Shown: positions 26,023 to 33,992 of the stretch, piece by piece
Layout: the number at the start of each line of letters is the position of its first letter
How positions within the stretch are numbered: the stretch's first letter is position 1
Origin: an uncultured Porphyromonas sp.
GTDB lineage: Bacteria > Bacteroidota > Bacteroidia > Bacteroidales > Porphyromonadaceae
Direction of reading: 5' to 3'
DNA length: 64,000 bases
Assembly: GCF_938046015.1 (NCBI RefSeq)
Contig: NZ_CALIXW010000020.1
Coordinates: 5,798 to 69,797, forward strand
Notes under the pieces: generated by a model
Databases searched by the model: none
Seen by the model: only the letters and a program-made list of their open reading frames with translations
What the model was told of the DNA's origin: nothing
Made by a program: the position numbers and the translations under genes

Positions 26023-26192
26023 TGACAGGCGTCCTTCAGCGCGGGCACAGCTTAGGGGGAGGGAGATTTATTATATAAGAATGCACCGAAAGTAATATAA
26101 CTTTCCCTGAGAGGTAATATAACTTTCGGCGCATTCTTATAGTATTTTGCTCGGGATATGATATTACTTTTTTCGCTCCCCCTAGGCCCGGA
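26023..26192. repeat. 22-bp-phased composite array H1 (GC, AT and boundary units)
   Basis: Eight 16-bp windows at exact 22-bp steps are: 26023 TGACAGGCGTCCTTCA (GC type); 26045, ending CTTAGGGGGA (boundary type, inverted); 26067 (AT type, weak); 26089 AAAGTAATATAACTTT; 26111 GAGGTAATATAACTTT; 26133 (AT type, weak); 26155 GATATGATATTACTTT; 26177 TCCCCCTAGGCCCGGA (boundary type). The boundary units are inverted relative to each other, like terminal inverted repeats. A second dyad, AAGAATGC(A/G)CCGAAAGT, pairs 26078-26094 with 26120-26137. The array lies between divergent fhs and the 26356 gene. I see no element in 25610-26010. Confidence 0.82.
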
Positions 26193-26343
26193 CCTCGGCC
26201 CCAGCCTTGTCGCCGCTCGGCGAGGGGCTGGGATGGGCGCTGCAGCAGCCTCGGGGGGCTGGGCTAAGGGGCTGGCGTAGACCTTAGTCCCCCTACTGTA
26301 GGGGCTTTCTCAGAGCGGATGATCGGGGTATGAAGAATTTATA

Positions 26344-26351
26344 TACCTTTG
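26344..26351 (+). promoter_or_regulatory. -7 box abutting the 26356 start (possible leaderless mRNA)
   Basis: TACCTTTG is followed by four bases and then the ATG at 26356. With Bacteroidota promoter geometry, transcription would begin at or next to this ATG. Confidence 0.6.
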
Positions 26352-26355
26352 CCCT

Positions 26356-26691
26356 ATGATCCAACAAAGGAGAAGGCAACGTATCGCTACCATGCTCTTG
26401 ACGCTCTTTGTGAGTCTCCTGGCCATGGTAACCCTGCATGAGGTCAGCCACACGAGTGACCGCGTGCAGCAGACTGCCCTGTCTCATGTCCTGCATGATG
26501 GCCTCCCCCATGTGGATCAACCCGAGTGTAGCCTTTGCCAGCTCATTCATACCCCCTTCCTATCCCTTACGACGCTCCCCACACTGGTAGCCGTCCTCCT
26601 CGTGGTGACGCTGCTGCTGGAGCGTGAGCTGGGTCATAGGCTGCGCTTCACGAGGCTGTGCCAGCAGCTTCGGGCGCCACCTGTCTACTAG
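26356..26691 (+). CDS. Small His/Cys membrane protein preceding a TonB receptor
   Basis: The protein is 111 aa from the ATG at 26356, or 99 aa from the ATG at 26392. It has two hydrophobic helices (about 13-26 and 74-88) separated by a loop rich in His and Cys: HEVSHTSD, HVLHDGLPHVD and CSLCQLIH. Potential metal ligands are therefore concentrated between the helices. It resembles short, poorly characterised proteins that precede metal-related TonB receptors in Bacteroidota (DUF2946-like layout); that family link is tentative. The promoter box is only 4 bp from the first ATG, so either the mRNA is leaderless or the second ATG is used. The next gene starts about 140 bp downstream. Confidence 0.7.
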   Translation: MIQQRRRQRIATMLLTLFVSLLAMVTLHEVSHTSDRVQQTALSHVLHDGLPHVDQPECSLCQLIHTPFLSLTTLPTLVAVLLVVTLLLERELGHRLRFTRLCQQLRAPPVY

Positions 26692-26833
26692 TTAGCCGAA
26701 ATCTGACTCCCCCCGGGGAGTCGCCATAGTACCCCTCCCAGGTGTGGTACGCACCAGCCCTGCCTTAGGCTGTGCCGCGTCGCCGCGTTGCTCGTAGGGG
26801 GTGCAAGATCTTAACCAATTCATTATCTTCACT

Positions 26834-29158
26834 ATGTATCATGCTTCTAGAGTGAGGTGTGGTAGGGCGATGCTTGCGGCACTTGTGCTCACGCTCGCCA
26901 TGCACCTCCCCCTATCAGCTCAAGGACGTAGACTGCTGATCCGTGTGCTGGATGAGCGCAACCGCCAGCCGGTAGTAGCGGCCGTTCTGCAGCTGGGCAA
27001 GCAGTTCGCCCAGACCGACGCCGCTGGTACGGCGTCCTTACCCCTACCCTCCGAGGCTAAGGGCGCCCTACACATCCATGCCGTAGGCTACCACGATGAG
27101 CATCTGTCGATGAGCCGCCTTGAGGCTGCGGGTGACAGCTGCCTCGTGTATCTGCGTCGCGAGGAGCGCCTCCTCTCGGGGGTCGTCGTCTCGGGGACGC
27201 GCCGTGTCGTCTCTAATAACAGCGTCTCGGCCAAGGTCTCGGACGAGGCCATCGAGCGCAACCTAGGGCGCAACCTCGCCCAGCTCCTCACCGAGGTCAG
27301 CGGCGTCTCCACCCTACAGACGGGTACGACGACGGCCAAGCCTATCATCCACGGGATGTACGGCACACGCGTGCTCATCGTCAACAACGGGGTACGTCAG
27401 TCAGGCCAACAGTGGGGGGAGGACCACGCCCCCGAGGTGAGCGTGGATGCCAACGATGAGGTGCACGTCCTCAAGGGCGCCGAGGCCGTATCCTACGGCT
27501 CCGAAGCCATCGCTGGGGTCGTCGTACTCGGGCAGAAGCCCTTGCCCTATGGTGGGGGGACGCTGCAGGGATCGCTGGCGGGGAGCTTCGCTAGCAATGG
27601 ACGCCGCTATGCCAGCCTCCTGAAGCTGCAGGGCGCTCTCCCGAGCTATCCTCAGCTGGCCTGGCGCGCACAGGTCTCCTATAACCAAGGGGGCGACCGC
27701 AGCACGGCTCGCTACCTGCTGGAGAACACGGGGACCAGGGAGTTCAACTACTCCCTCTCCCTCGGCTGGCGCCGCGAGGCCTGGCAGCTGGAGGGCTACT
27801 TCAGCCAGTATCAGAACAAGACGGGCCTACTGCCCTCGGGGCACCTCAAGAACAGCAATGACATCCAGACGCTCATCGACCTCGGGCAGCCGCAGACCTT
27901 CCGCCCCTTCTCCTACCACATCGACTACCCGCACCACGACGTCGTCCACCGCCTCTACCTGGTGAAGGGACGCTATACCGATGACCAGCTGGGGAACTTC
28001 TCCCTCAACGCCTCCGTGCAGACGGACAACAGAGAGGAGTATAACATCCGCCGCAACGACCGCTCCTCCTTCCCTTCGCTCGCCCTTACCCTTACGAGCT
28101 ATCAGGTGGATGGGCTCTGGCGCAAGCACTATAGCCGCTGGGACACCGAGCTCGGCCTGCACCTCAGGGGCACGGATAACTACAACCGCCCCGGCACAGG
28201 CATCGTACCCATCATCCCCAACTACACGGAGCTCAACTACGCCGCCCACGTGATCCAGAAGTACCAGACCGATCGCTGGGGCGCGGAGCTCGGGCTGCGC
28301 GTCGACCGCCTAGCGATCGCCGTCGACGGCTACAATATCTTCAGGGAGCACCTCTCGGAGCGGCGCTCCTTCACCAACCTCACCTACAGCCTCGGCGGGC
28401 ACTATCACCTCGGCCACGGCTGGGAGCTGACGAGCCAGTTGGGTCTTGCCTTCCGCGCGCCCCACGTCCACGAGCTCTACAGCGCGGGCAATCAGCACGG
28501 CGCCGCCATCTTCATCAAGGGCGACCGCACGCTGCGTACGGAGCAGGGCTACAAGTGGGTGAGCTCCGTTGCCTATAAGGGTGAGCGCCTTCGCCTCACC
28601 CTCGACGGCTACCTCCAGCTGATCGATGGCTACATCTACGAGGCACCTGACCACAAGTACTTCCAGACGATCTCGGGGAGCTACCCCTCCTTCAGCTGGC
28701 GCCAGCAGGACGCCTTCTTCCGCGGGCTCGACCTAGAGGCCAGCTACGGCCTGCCCTTGGGGCTGCGCTACGATGCCAAGGTCTCGCTGGTCTGGGCTAA
28801 TGCTCTGAAGACGGGTGCCCTCTTCCCCTACATCCCCGCTCCCCGCGTCACTCAGGGCCTCTCCTGGGAGCGCAAGCTCTCCTCCAGCCTCGAGCTCTCG
28901 CTCGGCCTACACCACCTGTACGTGGCACGACAGACGCGCTTCGACAGCGAGATCGACATCGCCGACGCTCCGCCCGCCTACGATCTCTGGGGGCTGGAGT
29001 TCAGCCTGACGAAGCAGCTCGCTTCGGGGAGCCTGCGCTTTCTCTTCTCTGGGGACAACATCCTCAATCGATCCTACAAGGAGTACACCAACCGTGCGCG
29101 CTACTATTCGCACGACGCGGGGCGTGACCTCCGTGCCAGCCTAATCTGGCAGTTCTAG
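26834..29158 (+). CDS. TonB-dependent receptor, ZnuD-like (probable metal uptake)
   Basis: The frame is open from a GTG at 26801, but the ATG at 26834 leads into a better signal peptide (AMLAALVLTLAMHLPLSAQ); the protein is then about 774 aa. After a short carboxypeptidase-regulatory-like domain, the plug has the segment KPIIHGMYGTRVLIVNNGVR followed by GEDHAPEV. This corresponds to the IRG...R-V-LNNG...DHA region of ZnuD-type receptors. A 22-strand barrel follows, ending in SLIWQF with the terminal Phe typical of outer-membrane barrels. Several His clusters lie in loops (HIDYPHHDVVH, FRAPHVHELYSAGNQHG). Zinc or another metal is the likely substrate, also in view of the neighbouring His-containing proteins, but this is inference. 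Confidence 0.82.
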   Translation: MYHASRVRCGRAMLAALVLTLAMHLPLSAQGRRLLIRVLDERNRQPVVAAVLQLGKQFAQTDAAGTASLPLPSEAKGALHIHAVGYHDEHLSMSRLEAAGDSCLVYLRREERLLSGVVVSGTRRVVSNNSVSAKVSDEAIERNLGRNLAQLLTEVSGVSTLQTGTTTAKPIIHGMYGTRVLIVNNGVRQSGQQWGEDHAPEVSVDANDEVHVLKGAEAVSYGSEAIAGVVVLGQKPLPYGGGTLQGSLAGSFASNGRRYASLLKLQGALPSYPQLAWRAQVSYNQGGDRSTARYLLENTGTREFNYSLSLGWRREAWQLEGYFSQYQNKTGLLPSGHLKNSNDIQTLIDLGQPQTFRPFSYHIDYPHHDVVHRLYLVKGRYTDDQLGNFSLNASVQTDNREEYNIRRNDRSSFPSLALTLTSYQVDGLWRKHYSRWDTELGLHLRGTDNYNRPGTGIVPIIPNYTELNYAAHVIQKYQTDRWGAELGLRVDRLAIAVDGYNIFREHLSERRSFTNLTYSLGGHYHLGHGWELTSQLGLAFRAPHVHELYSAGNQHGAAIFIKGDRTLRTEQGYKWVSSVAYKGERLRLTLDGYLQLIDGYIYEAPDHKYFQTISGSYPSFSWRQQDAFFRGLDLEASYGLPLGLRYDAKVSLVWANALKTGALFPYIPAPRVTQGLSWERKLSSSLELSLGLHHLYVARQTRFDSEIDIADAPPAYDLWGLEFSLTKQLASGSLRFLFSGDNILNRSYKEYTNRARYYSHDAGRDLRASLIWQF

Positions 29159-29189
29159 TCGTATCTACAAATACTAATCCCTATACATC

Positions 29190-30017
29190 ATGACAAGAAA
29201 AGCAATGCTACGCAGCGCCCTCGTGCTGCTAGGGGCGGGTTTCCTCCTCGCCAGCTGCTCGCCCTCCGAGCCTAAGAAGGCTAAGGACGAGACTGAGCAC
29301 AAGCTCCACGACGACCCCGCGATCGTGCGCTTCCGTTTCACTAAGGCGACGCTCAAGGACCTCAGCAAGTGGGCCGAGCAGCCTACGCTGGCCGACATCG
29401 AGCCTACGACAGAGCAGCAGGAGATGAGCCTCTCGCTGACGCGCGAGGGCTTCCTGGCGCATAAGGACAAGGGCGTCGAGGAGTTCAAGGTCGAGAGCAC
29501 GACCAGCTCGCCCAGCACCGTCTACCTTCTGGAGGTCTTCTACACCGACGCTCAGGGCCGTCCGATGAATCACCAGTTCATTGACAATGGGCAGGACCGC
29601 ATCCACCAGCACTTCTTCCGCCGCTATACTGAGCGCGAGCTCGGGGGTAAGGCACGTATCTACCCTATCAATAAGCTCGAGGAGCTGGGCTACGACTATC
29701 GCTATGCCGACATCACGCCCTGGGACAAGCCCTACACCTCGCCCGAGAGCCGCTTCACGGGCGTGAGCAATCCTATGGGCTTCAAGGGTCTGATCCGCTT
29801 CACGGAGGCAGACCTGCGCTTCCACCTGACGATCCTGCTTATGCACGCCCATGAGCCCAAGTACCGCATCGACCCCAAGACGCAGCGCTCGCTCTTCATG
29901 CCCTTCTACAACAACGACGCCTTCGCCATCAGCCAGGAGGCAGACATCTCCATCGACGTGCCTATCACCGTGGACAAAGGTAGCAAGGACGAGCGCCTAG
30001 CCAAGTATCGTAAGTAA
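29190..30017 (+). CDS. Lipoprotein of a putative metal-uptake locus, copy 1
   Basis: The 275-aa protein has a lipoprotein signal with lipobox LASC (20-23), followed by an acidic/lysine-rich linker. The body begins with a strand (PAIVRFRFTKATL) and has a central VYLLEVFYTDAQG segment before NHQFIDNGQDRIHQHFFRRY, which is rich in His and aromatic residues. Late strands include LRFHLTILLMHAHEPKY. Parts resemble the small TonB-adjacent Flavobacteriia lipoproteins with an E/D-HQFF motif. It follows the ZnuD-like receptor by 31 bp. It probably sits on the outer membrane and helps capture the receptor's ligand; this is inferred from context. Confidence 0.7.
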   Translation: MTRKAMLRSALVLLGAGFLLASCSPSEPKKAKDETEHKLHDDPAIVRFRFTKATLKDLSKWAEQPTLADIEPTTEQQEMSLSLTREGFLAHKDKGVEEFKVESTTSSPSTVYLLEVFYTDAQGRPMNHQFIDNGQDRIHQHFFRRYTERELGGKARIYPINKLEELGYDYRYADITPWDKPYTSPESRFTGVSNPMGFKGLIRFTEADLRFHLTILLMHAHEPKYRIDPKTQRSLFMPFYNNDAFAISQEADISIDVPITVDKGSKDERLAKYRK

Positions 30018-30038
30018 TTAACCCAAGCAATAAAGACT

Positions 30039-31139
30039 ATGAACAAGTATCTTCGTGCCGCCTCGCAGCTCTTCGCTGCCGCAGCCCTCATCCTCGCTCT
30101 GGCGAGCTGCCGTAAGGATGAGCCCAATACCCCGACGCCTCCCGCCCCTCAGCCCCCCGCACAGGAGGAGGCGCTCGTCTCTAAGATCGTCGTCCGCTTC
30201 CAGATCGGTCACCTCCACGGGGCCAAGAGCTTCCACCACCTCCCCAGCACGGCCGACCTCGACAACAAGAACCTGCAGGACGACCAGATGCTGACCTTCG
30301 AGCTCCGGGATAAGAAGTGGGCGCTGGTGCCCAGCATCACCGTCAAGGGGTCTGCTGGCGATACGACGCTCCACGGCCTGGACAAGCTGCTGGCCTACCG
30401 CTGGCGTGACACCAGCCGCCCCAATCCCTTCACGGGTGAGCCAGAGGGCGGTGCCTACCCCCAGTATGGTATCCTCCTCGAGGCCTACAATGCTAAGGGT
30501 GAGCTGCTCAACCTCGGTGAGCTGGCACGCAAGGACGCCTACCAGTTCTTCCTCTACCCCTCCAATGCCAAGGACTACGACACGGGTAAGGCCATCACGC
30601 CTAAGGCCGACTACAGCAACCTGATGAGCTACGTATGCCTTGACTCAGAGGTCTACAACAAGTCCGCGCACCGCAATCAGACGAAGTTCCGTCCCGCCAC
30701 CGACCCCATCAACTACAAGGGCTATGTCATCTTCCCCACGCTGGGATCGACCTTCGACCTTAATATCGACCTCTATGCTACGACTAAGGGCAAGCTCGAG
30801 GGCGGTAAGGCTTCGCCCTCCTACGCACCTAATGCGACGGTCAAGGCCGGTAAGCTGCTGGCACATCTGACGGTGCCCCTCTATGTCTTCGCCCCCTATT
30901 CGATGAGACAGTATGCGGCTACGAGCGACGCTGAGAAGCCCCTGCGTGCCATCGAGGATATCAAGGCAGGCCTGGCGGAGGATGACGACCGCGATGGCGA
31001 GGAAGTCGGGCTCGTGAAGGCCGCTGCCCATCGTCTGGAGAAGATCCTCGGCAAGAGCTGGGATAAGATCGGCCCTGACTTCACCTACAATCAGCTGGCT
31101 CCCCGCGCCAACGAGCTCACGGGTGGTAACTTCTACTAG
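30039..31139 (+). CDS. Lipoprotein of a putative metal-uptake locus, copy 2
   Basis: The 366-aa protein has a lipoprotein signal with lipobox LASC (21-24) and a Pro-rich linker (about 29-45). It shares the layout of the preceding gene: an initial strand SKIVVRFQIGHLHGAKSFHHLP, a ligand-like segment YGILLEAYNAKG followed by KDAYQFFLYPSN, and late beta strands. It is probably a diverged paralogue, longer by about 90 residues, with an acidic segment (AEDDDRDGEEVG, about 314-325) near the C-terminus. It starts 21 bp after its neighbour and closes the operon before a strong terminator. No enzymatic motif is visible. Confidence 0.68.
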   Translation: MNKYLRAASQLFAAAALILALASCRKDEPNTPTPPAPQPPAQEEALVSKIVVRFQIGHLHGAKSFHHLPSTADLDNKNLQDDQMLTFELRDKKWALVPSITVKGSAGDTTLHGLDKLLAYRWRDTSRPNPFTGEPEGGAYPQYGILLEAYNAKGELLNLGELARKDAYQFFLYPSNAKDYDTGKAITPKADYSNLMSYVCLDSEVYNKSAHRNQTKFRPATDPINYKGYVIFPTLGSTFDLNIDLYATTKGKLEGGKASPSYAPNATVKAGKLLAHLTVPLYVFAPYSMRQYAATSDAEKPLRAIEDIKAGLAEDDDRDGEEVGLVKAAAHRLEKILGKSWDKIGPDFTYNQLAPRANELTGGNFY

Positions 31140-31189
31140 TCCCCAGCTCCCCGCGCTAGGACGAGCCTAGAGGCTCTCTCCTAGTAAAT

Positions 31190-31247
31190 AAGGCGCTCCC
31201 CCCGACTCACGTGTCACCGCGTGAGCTGGGGGGAGCGCCTTTGCTTT
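31190..31247. terminator. Terminator of the metal-uptake locus
   Basis: AGGCGCTCCCCCC pairs with GGGGGGAGCGCCT around a second internal stem (CTCACG/CGTGAG), followed by TTGCTTT. It also ends the convergent M64 peptidase transcript. Confidence 0.82.
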
Positions 31248-31263
31248 GCCTAGGCTCAGGCTG

Positions 31264-32556
31264 CTACTTGTCGAGGTAGTAGCGGAGCAGCTTGTCTAGG
31301 GCTAGGTGACAGGCGGGGCAGAAGTCCTTGGTGCGGTTGGTACGCATGCGGCAGTCGTAGCTCGCGCGGTACATGCCCTTACTGCTGTAGGCCGCGCCCT
31401 CGTAGAGCCCGACGGGGTACTTCTTCGCCTGAGCTGGGGGCGTGGGGCGAGGCGTCTTCTTGGGGATCAGCGCCGACCACTTCGCTCCCTCGAAGGCCTT
31501 GAGGTTCGTCACGTTCTGCTCCCAGGGCTCGATGGCGGAGGAATAGGTGTCGCTCATTGTGTCCTGCTCGTAGAAGTACTCATCCGCTAGACCCCCGAAG
31601 CTGTGACCGAACTCGTGGACGATCACCGGCAGGTACTCCTTGTGGTGCGTCGAGCTCAGCAGGTAGGAGTTGTAGAAGCCGCCCCCGCCGTAGACGTCGG
31701 TATTGGCCAGGATGATGATATGCTCGTAGGGGATACCCGCCAGGGCATCGTGCACCGTCTTGAGGCGGCGCGTCGTCAGGTAGCGCTCGCTGTAGAAGGT
31801 GTCGAAGTGCGAGCCGAAGGCCGTGCGGGGCCACTGTCCGAGGCGGGGCACCGCCACGCCCGTCTGCTCCGAGGGCGTGAGGACGGCCACGACGTTGAAG
31901 CGCTGGCGGTGGCTCTTGAAGGGCTCGTAGGAGAAGATCGCCTCCGTGGCGGCCTTGGCATCCTCGAGGAAGGTAGGCAGCTCAGCCTCCGTGTAGCCCT
32001 CGGCGAGGATCGCCAGGTCGATGCAGTCCGCCGCCGAGCCCGAGTGGATGAGGTACTGCTGGCGGTACTTGGGCTGGGCGCCGTGCCTGTGGATAAGTAT
32101 ATCCTTGGGGTCGATGCGCTGCGTCTGCTGGGCGATCAGCTCATTGTGTGCGCCGCTCAGCTCGAGGGTCACCAGGACGGGGCGCTGGGGCCAGGGCACG
32201 AGGACGACCTCCTGATAGGAGCTGTACTTGCCCTTGGCCTCATCCGTCAGGCGCCACTCTTGGTAGAGCGTGTTGAAGGAGGTGCAGTAGATCAGGCGCC
32301 CTGTGGCCTCATCCCGCACCCAGAGGCGGGCGTTGCCCTGCAGAGCCAGGCTGTCGAGGTGATGACGGCGCCCCGCCCATACGGGCAGCAGGTGCGCCTC
32401 CTCGGGGGTGACCTTCGTCTCGCTCTGCGTGCCCGCTAGGATGTAGTCCAGGCGCAGCGTGCTGTCGGCGAAGTACTGCTTGAAGTCCTGTGCCGAGGCA
32501 CTGCCAGCCGTGAGCAGCGCCGCGATGAGGACCAGGAGTCTAGTGTAGTAGTGCAT
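31264..32556 (-). CDS. M64-family (IgA peptidase-type) metallopeptidase
   Basis: The 430-aa protein has a signal peptide (MHYYTRLLVLIAALLTAGSASA). An N-terminal beta domain (about 25-170) precedes the catalytic domain. The zinc motif is HEFGHSFGGLADEYFY (about 315-330), giving HExxH plus the downstream G..DE typical of M64. The segment DLAILAEGYTEAEL is also a family hallmark. It is predicted to be a secreted zinc peptidase; no type IX C-terminal signal domain is evident. It starts about 44 bp downstream of panE on the same strand. Confidence 0.9.
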   Translation of the reverse strand: MHYYTRLLVLIAALLTAGSASAQDFKQYFADSTLRLDYILAGTQSETKVTPEEAHLLPVWAGRRHHLDSLALQGNARLWVRDEATGRLIYCTSFNTLYQEWRLTDEAKGKYSSYQEVVLVPWPQRPVLVTLELSGAHNELIAQQTQRIDPKDILIHRHGAQPKYRQQYLIHSGSAADCIDLAILAEGYTEAELPTFLEDAKAATEAIFSYEPFKSHRQRFNVVAVLTPSEQTGVAVPRLGQWPRTAFGSHFDTFYSERYLTTRRLKTVHDALAGIPYEHIIILANTDVYGGGGFYNSYLLSSTHHKEYLPVIVHEFGHSFGGLADEYFYEQDTMSDTYSSAIEPWEQNVTNLKAFEGAKWSALIPKKTPRPTPPAQAKKYPVGLYEGAAYSSKGMYRASYDCRMRTNRTKDFCPACHLALDKLLRYYLDK

Positions 32557-32600
32557 AGTGTGGATATGGTGGATAAGTATGGGGAATGGCTGGGACTCGG

Positions 32601-33527
32601 CTAGCGCTCCCGTAGGGCGGCGTACATACGCTCGTAGAGGGGCAGCTCCAGCCCGAGGGCGCGTGCCGTATGCACGACGTAGCCCGTGAGGTTCTCCAGC
32701 TCGGTGGGGCGCCCGTGCATGAAGTCCACGTGCATCGAGCTCGTGCTGGAGGGGATCATGAAGGTCTGCCGCTCGAGGGTGCGCTCTACGGCGTCTTCGC
32801 CTAGCTCGTGCCCTAGAGCGGTGAAGAGCTGGCAGAGCTCCTCGATGAGCCCGCGCATCTCCTCGGGGTGCTGGCTGAGGGCCTCGCCGACGGTCATATC
32901 ATAGTAGCTGGTGCCCGTGGCGGTGGCGGAGATCATGAGGAACTTCTTGCGTATGAGCTCGCTGATGTCCTCGGGGTTGGTCGCCTGCACGCCTGCCGAC
33001 TCCAGCAGCTCCAGCAGCTCGGCCTCCTCGGCGCTGCGCTCGGGCTGTGCGTTGCCGAAGACGAAGCGCTCCCGCTCGGCCTCGAGGAGGATCTCCCCCG
33101 CGGCGGGCTTGCGCGCCGAGATGTAGACGCAGCCGTCCCAGACCTCGATGCCGGGGAGCAGCTCGCGGAGCTGATCGCTGATGTTGGCGCCGTTGAGCAG
33201 CGGCAGCACGATGGTCTCGGGGCCGATGATGGGGCGGAGCTGCTCGACGTTGGCCACAAGGTCATAGCTCTTGGTCGCTAGGATCAGTAGGTCCGTGACG
33301 GGGAGCTCGCGGGGATCCTCCGCGAGGGCGTCGGGGTGTACGGTGAAGTCGCGCTCGGGCGTATGTACGTGTAGGCCGCGCTCGGCGATGGCGGCGCGGT
33401 GTGCTCCGCGGGCGACGAAGTGGATCTGTCGGCCCTGTCCCTCCTGGGCGGCAGCGAGCAGCAGCATGGCGCCGTAGTAGCCGCCGACACCGCCCAGCCC
33501 TGATATGGTGATGGTCTTGAATCGCAT
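32601..33527 (-). CDS. panE: 2-dehydropantoate 2-reductase
   Basis: The 308-aa protein (start at the ATG at 33525-33527, MRFKTITISG) has the NADP-binding loop GLGGVGGYYG (about 9-18) and the ketopantoate reductase C-terminal helical domain with STSSMHVDFMHGRPTELENL. It reduces ketopantoate to pantoate in coenzyme A synthesis. The longer upstream start overlaps the promoter box and is rejected. Other members of this family act on different 2-oxo acids, so the exact substrate is likely but not certain. Confidence 0.9.
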   Translation of the reverse strand: MRFKTITISGLGGVGGYYGAMLLLAAAQEGQGRQIHFVARGAHRAAIAERGLHVHTPERDFTVHPDALAEDPRELPVTDLLILATKSYDLVANVEQLRPIIGPETIVLPLLNGANISDQLRELLPGIEVWDGCVYISARKPAAGEILLEAERERFVFGNAQPERSAEEAELLELLESAGVQATNPEDISELIRKKFLMISATATGTSYYDMTVGEALSQHPEEMRGLIEELCQLFTALGHELGEDAVERTLERQTFMIPSSTSSMHVDFMHGRPTELENLTGYVVHTARALGLELPLYERMYAALRER

Positions 33528-33554
33528 GTATTTATCCTTAGGTAGTCTATAGAG

Positions 33555-33562
33555 CAAATGTA
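33555..33562 (-). promoter_or_regulatory. -7 box for panE
   Basis: The minus strand reads TACATTTG, 27 bp upstream of the chosen start; it excludes the longer open frame starting at 33557. Confidence 0.65.
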
Positions 33563-33648
33563 GTCAAAAAGGCCGAGAGCCCCCGTCCGTCCTTCGCCTC
33601 CCGCGCCCCGCTGCCGCAGCCCTCCTGCGGGGCGCCCCTTGGCTGCGT

Positions 33649-33752
33649 GCCCCCTAGCCCCTCCGCTCCGTGAAGGATATCAGTCAGCTCCCTGAGGGTC
33701 GTCAGTCACGGCGCTGATGGATAGCAGTCAGAGGCGTGAGGGATATCAGTCA
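33649..33752. repeat. 22-bp-phased intergenic array E (GC type)
   Basis: Cores lie at 33676 (GATATC), 33698 (GTCGTC), 33720 (GATAGC) and 33742 (GATATC), exactly 22 bp apart. They are preceded one step upstream by the boundary-type unit GCCCCCTAGCCCCTCC (33649-33664). Units read TGA(A/G)GGATATCAGTCA, opposite to arrays C, D and F. It lies between divergent panE and the alcohol dehydrogenase. Confidence 0.82.
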
Positions 33753-33949
33753 GTGCGGGGGGACTGGGCTGGGCGCAGCGGCTGAGCTGGCTGGGGTCGC
33801 CTCTGCGGCTTAGCTTGGGCGGCTTAGCTCCCTGAGGGACAGCGTCTTTCCTCGTGCTTGGTAGCTTGTTTTTCAGCCTTTTATACTGTCCTTAGCTCCA
33901 GTGCTGAGCTACTCTGTAGGCGGGTAGGCTGGGTCTGTGGCGAAAGGAC

Positions 33950-33957
33950 TACCTTTG
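33950..33957 (+). promoter_or_regulatory. -7 box for the alcohol dehydrogenase
   Basis: TACCTTTG lies 36 bp upstream of the ATG at 33993. Confidence 0.65.
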
Positions 33958-33992
33958 CCTCCATAAGTCACCCTACATTGCTTCGACTCGCT

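Noticed and set aside
26691..26833. Riboswitch upstream of the ZnuD-like receptor
   Set aside because: A short GACTCCCCCCGGGGAGTC hairpin exists, but I could not match cobalamin, TPP or other known riboswitch core motifs.
32560..32580. DnaA-box-like TTATCCACC upstream of the M64 gene
   Set aside because: A single site with one mismatch; no cluster of boxes, no AT-rich unwinding region and no dnaA nearby, so there is no support for an origin.
33858..33992. Longer start of the alcohol dehydrogenase
   Set aside because: The extra 45 codons run through the -7 promoter box at 33950 and do not resemble the family N-terminus.
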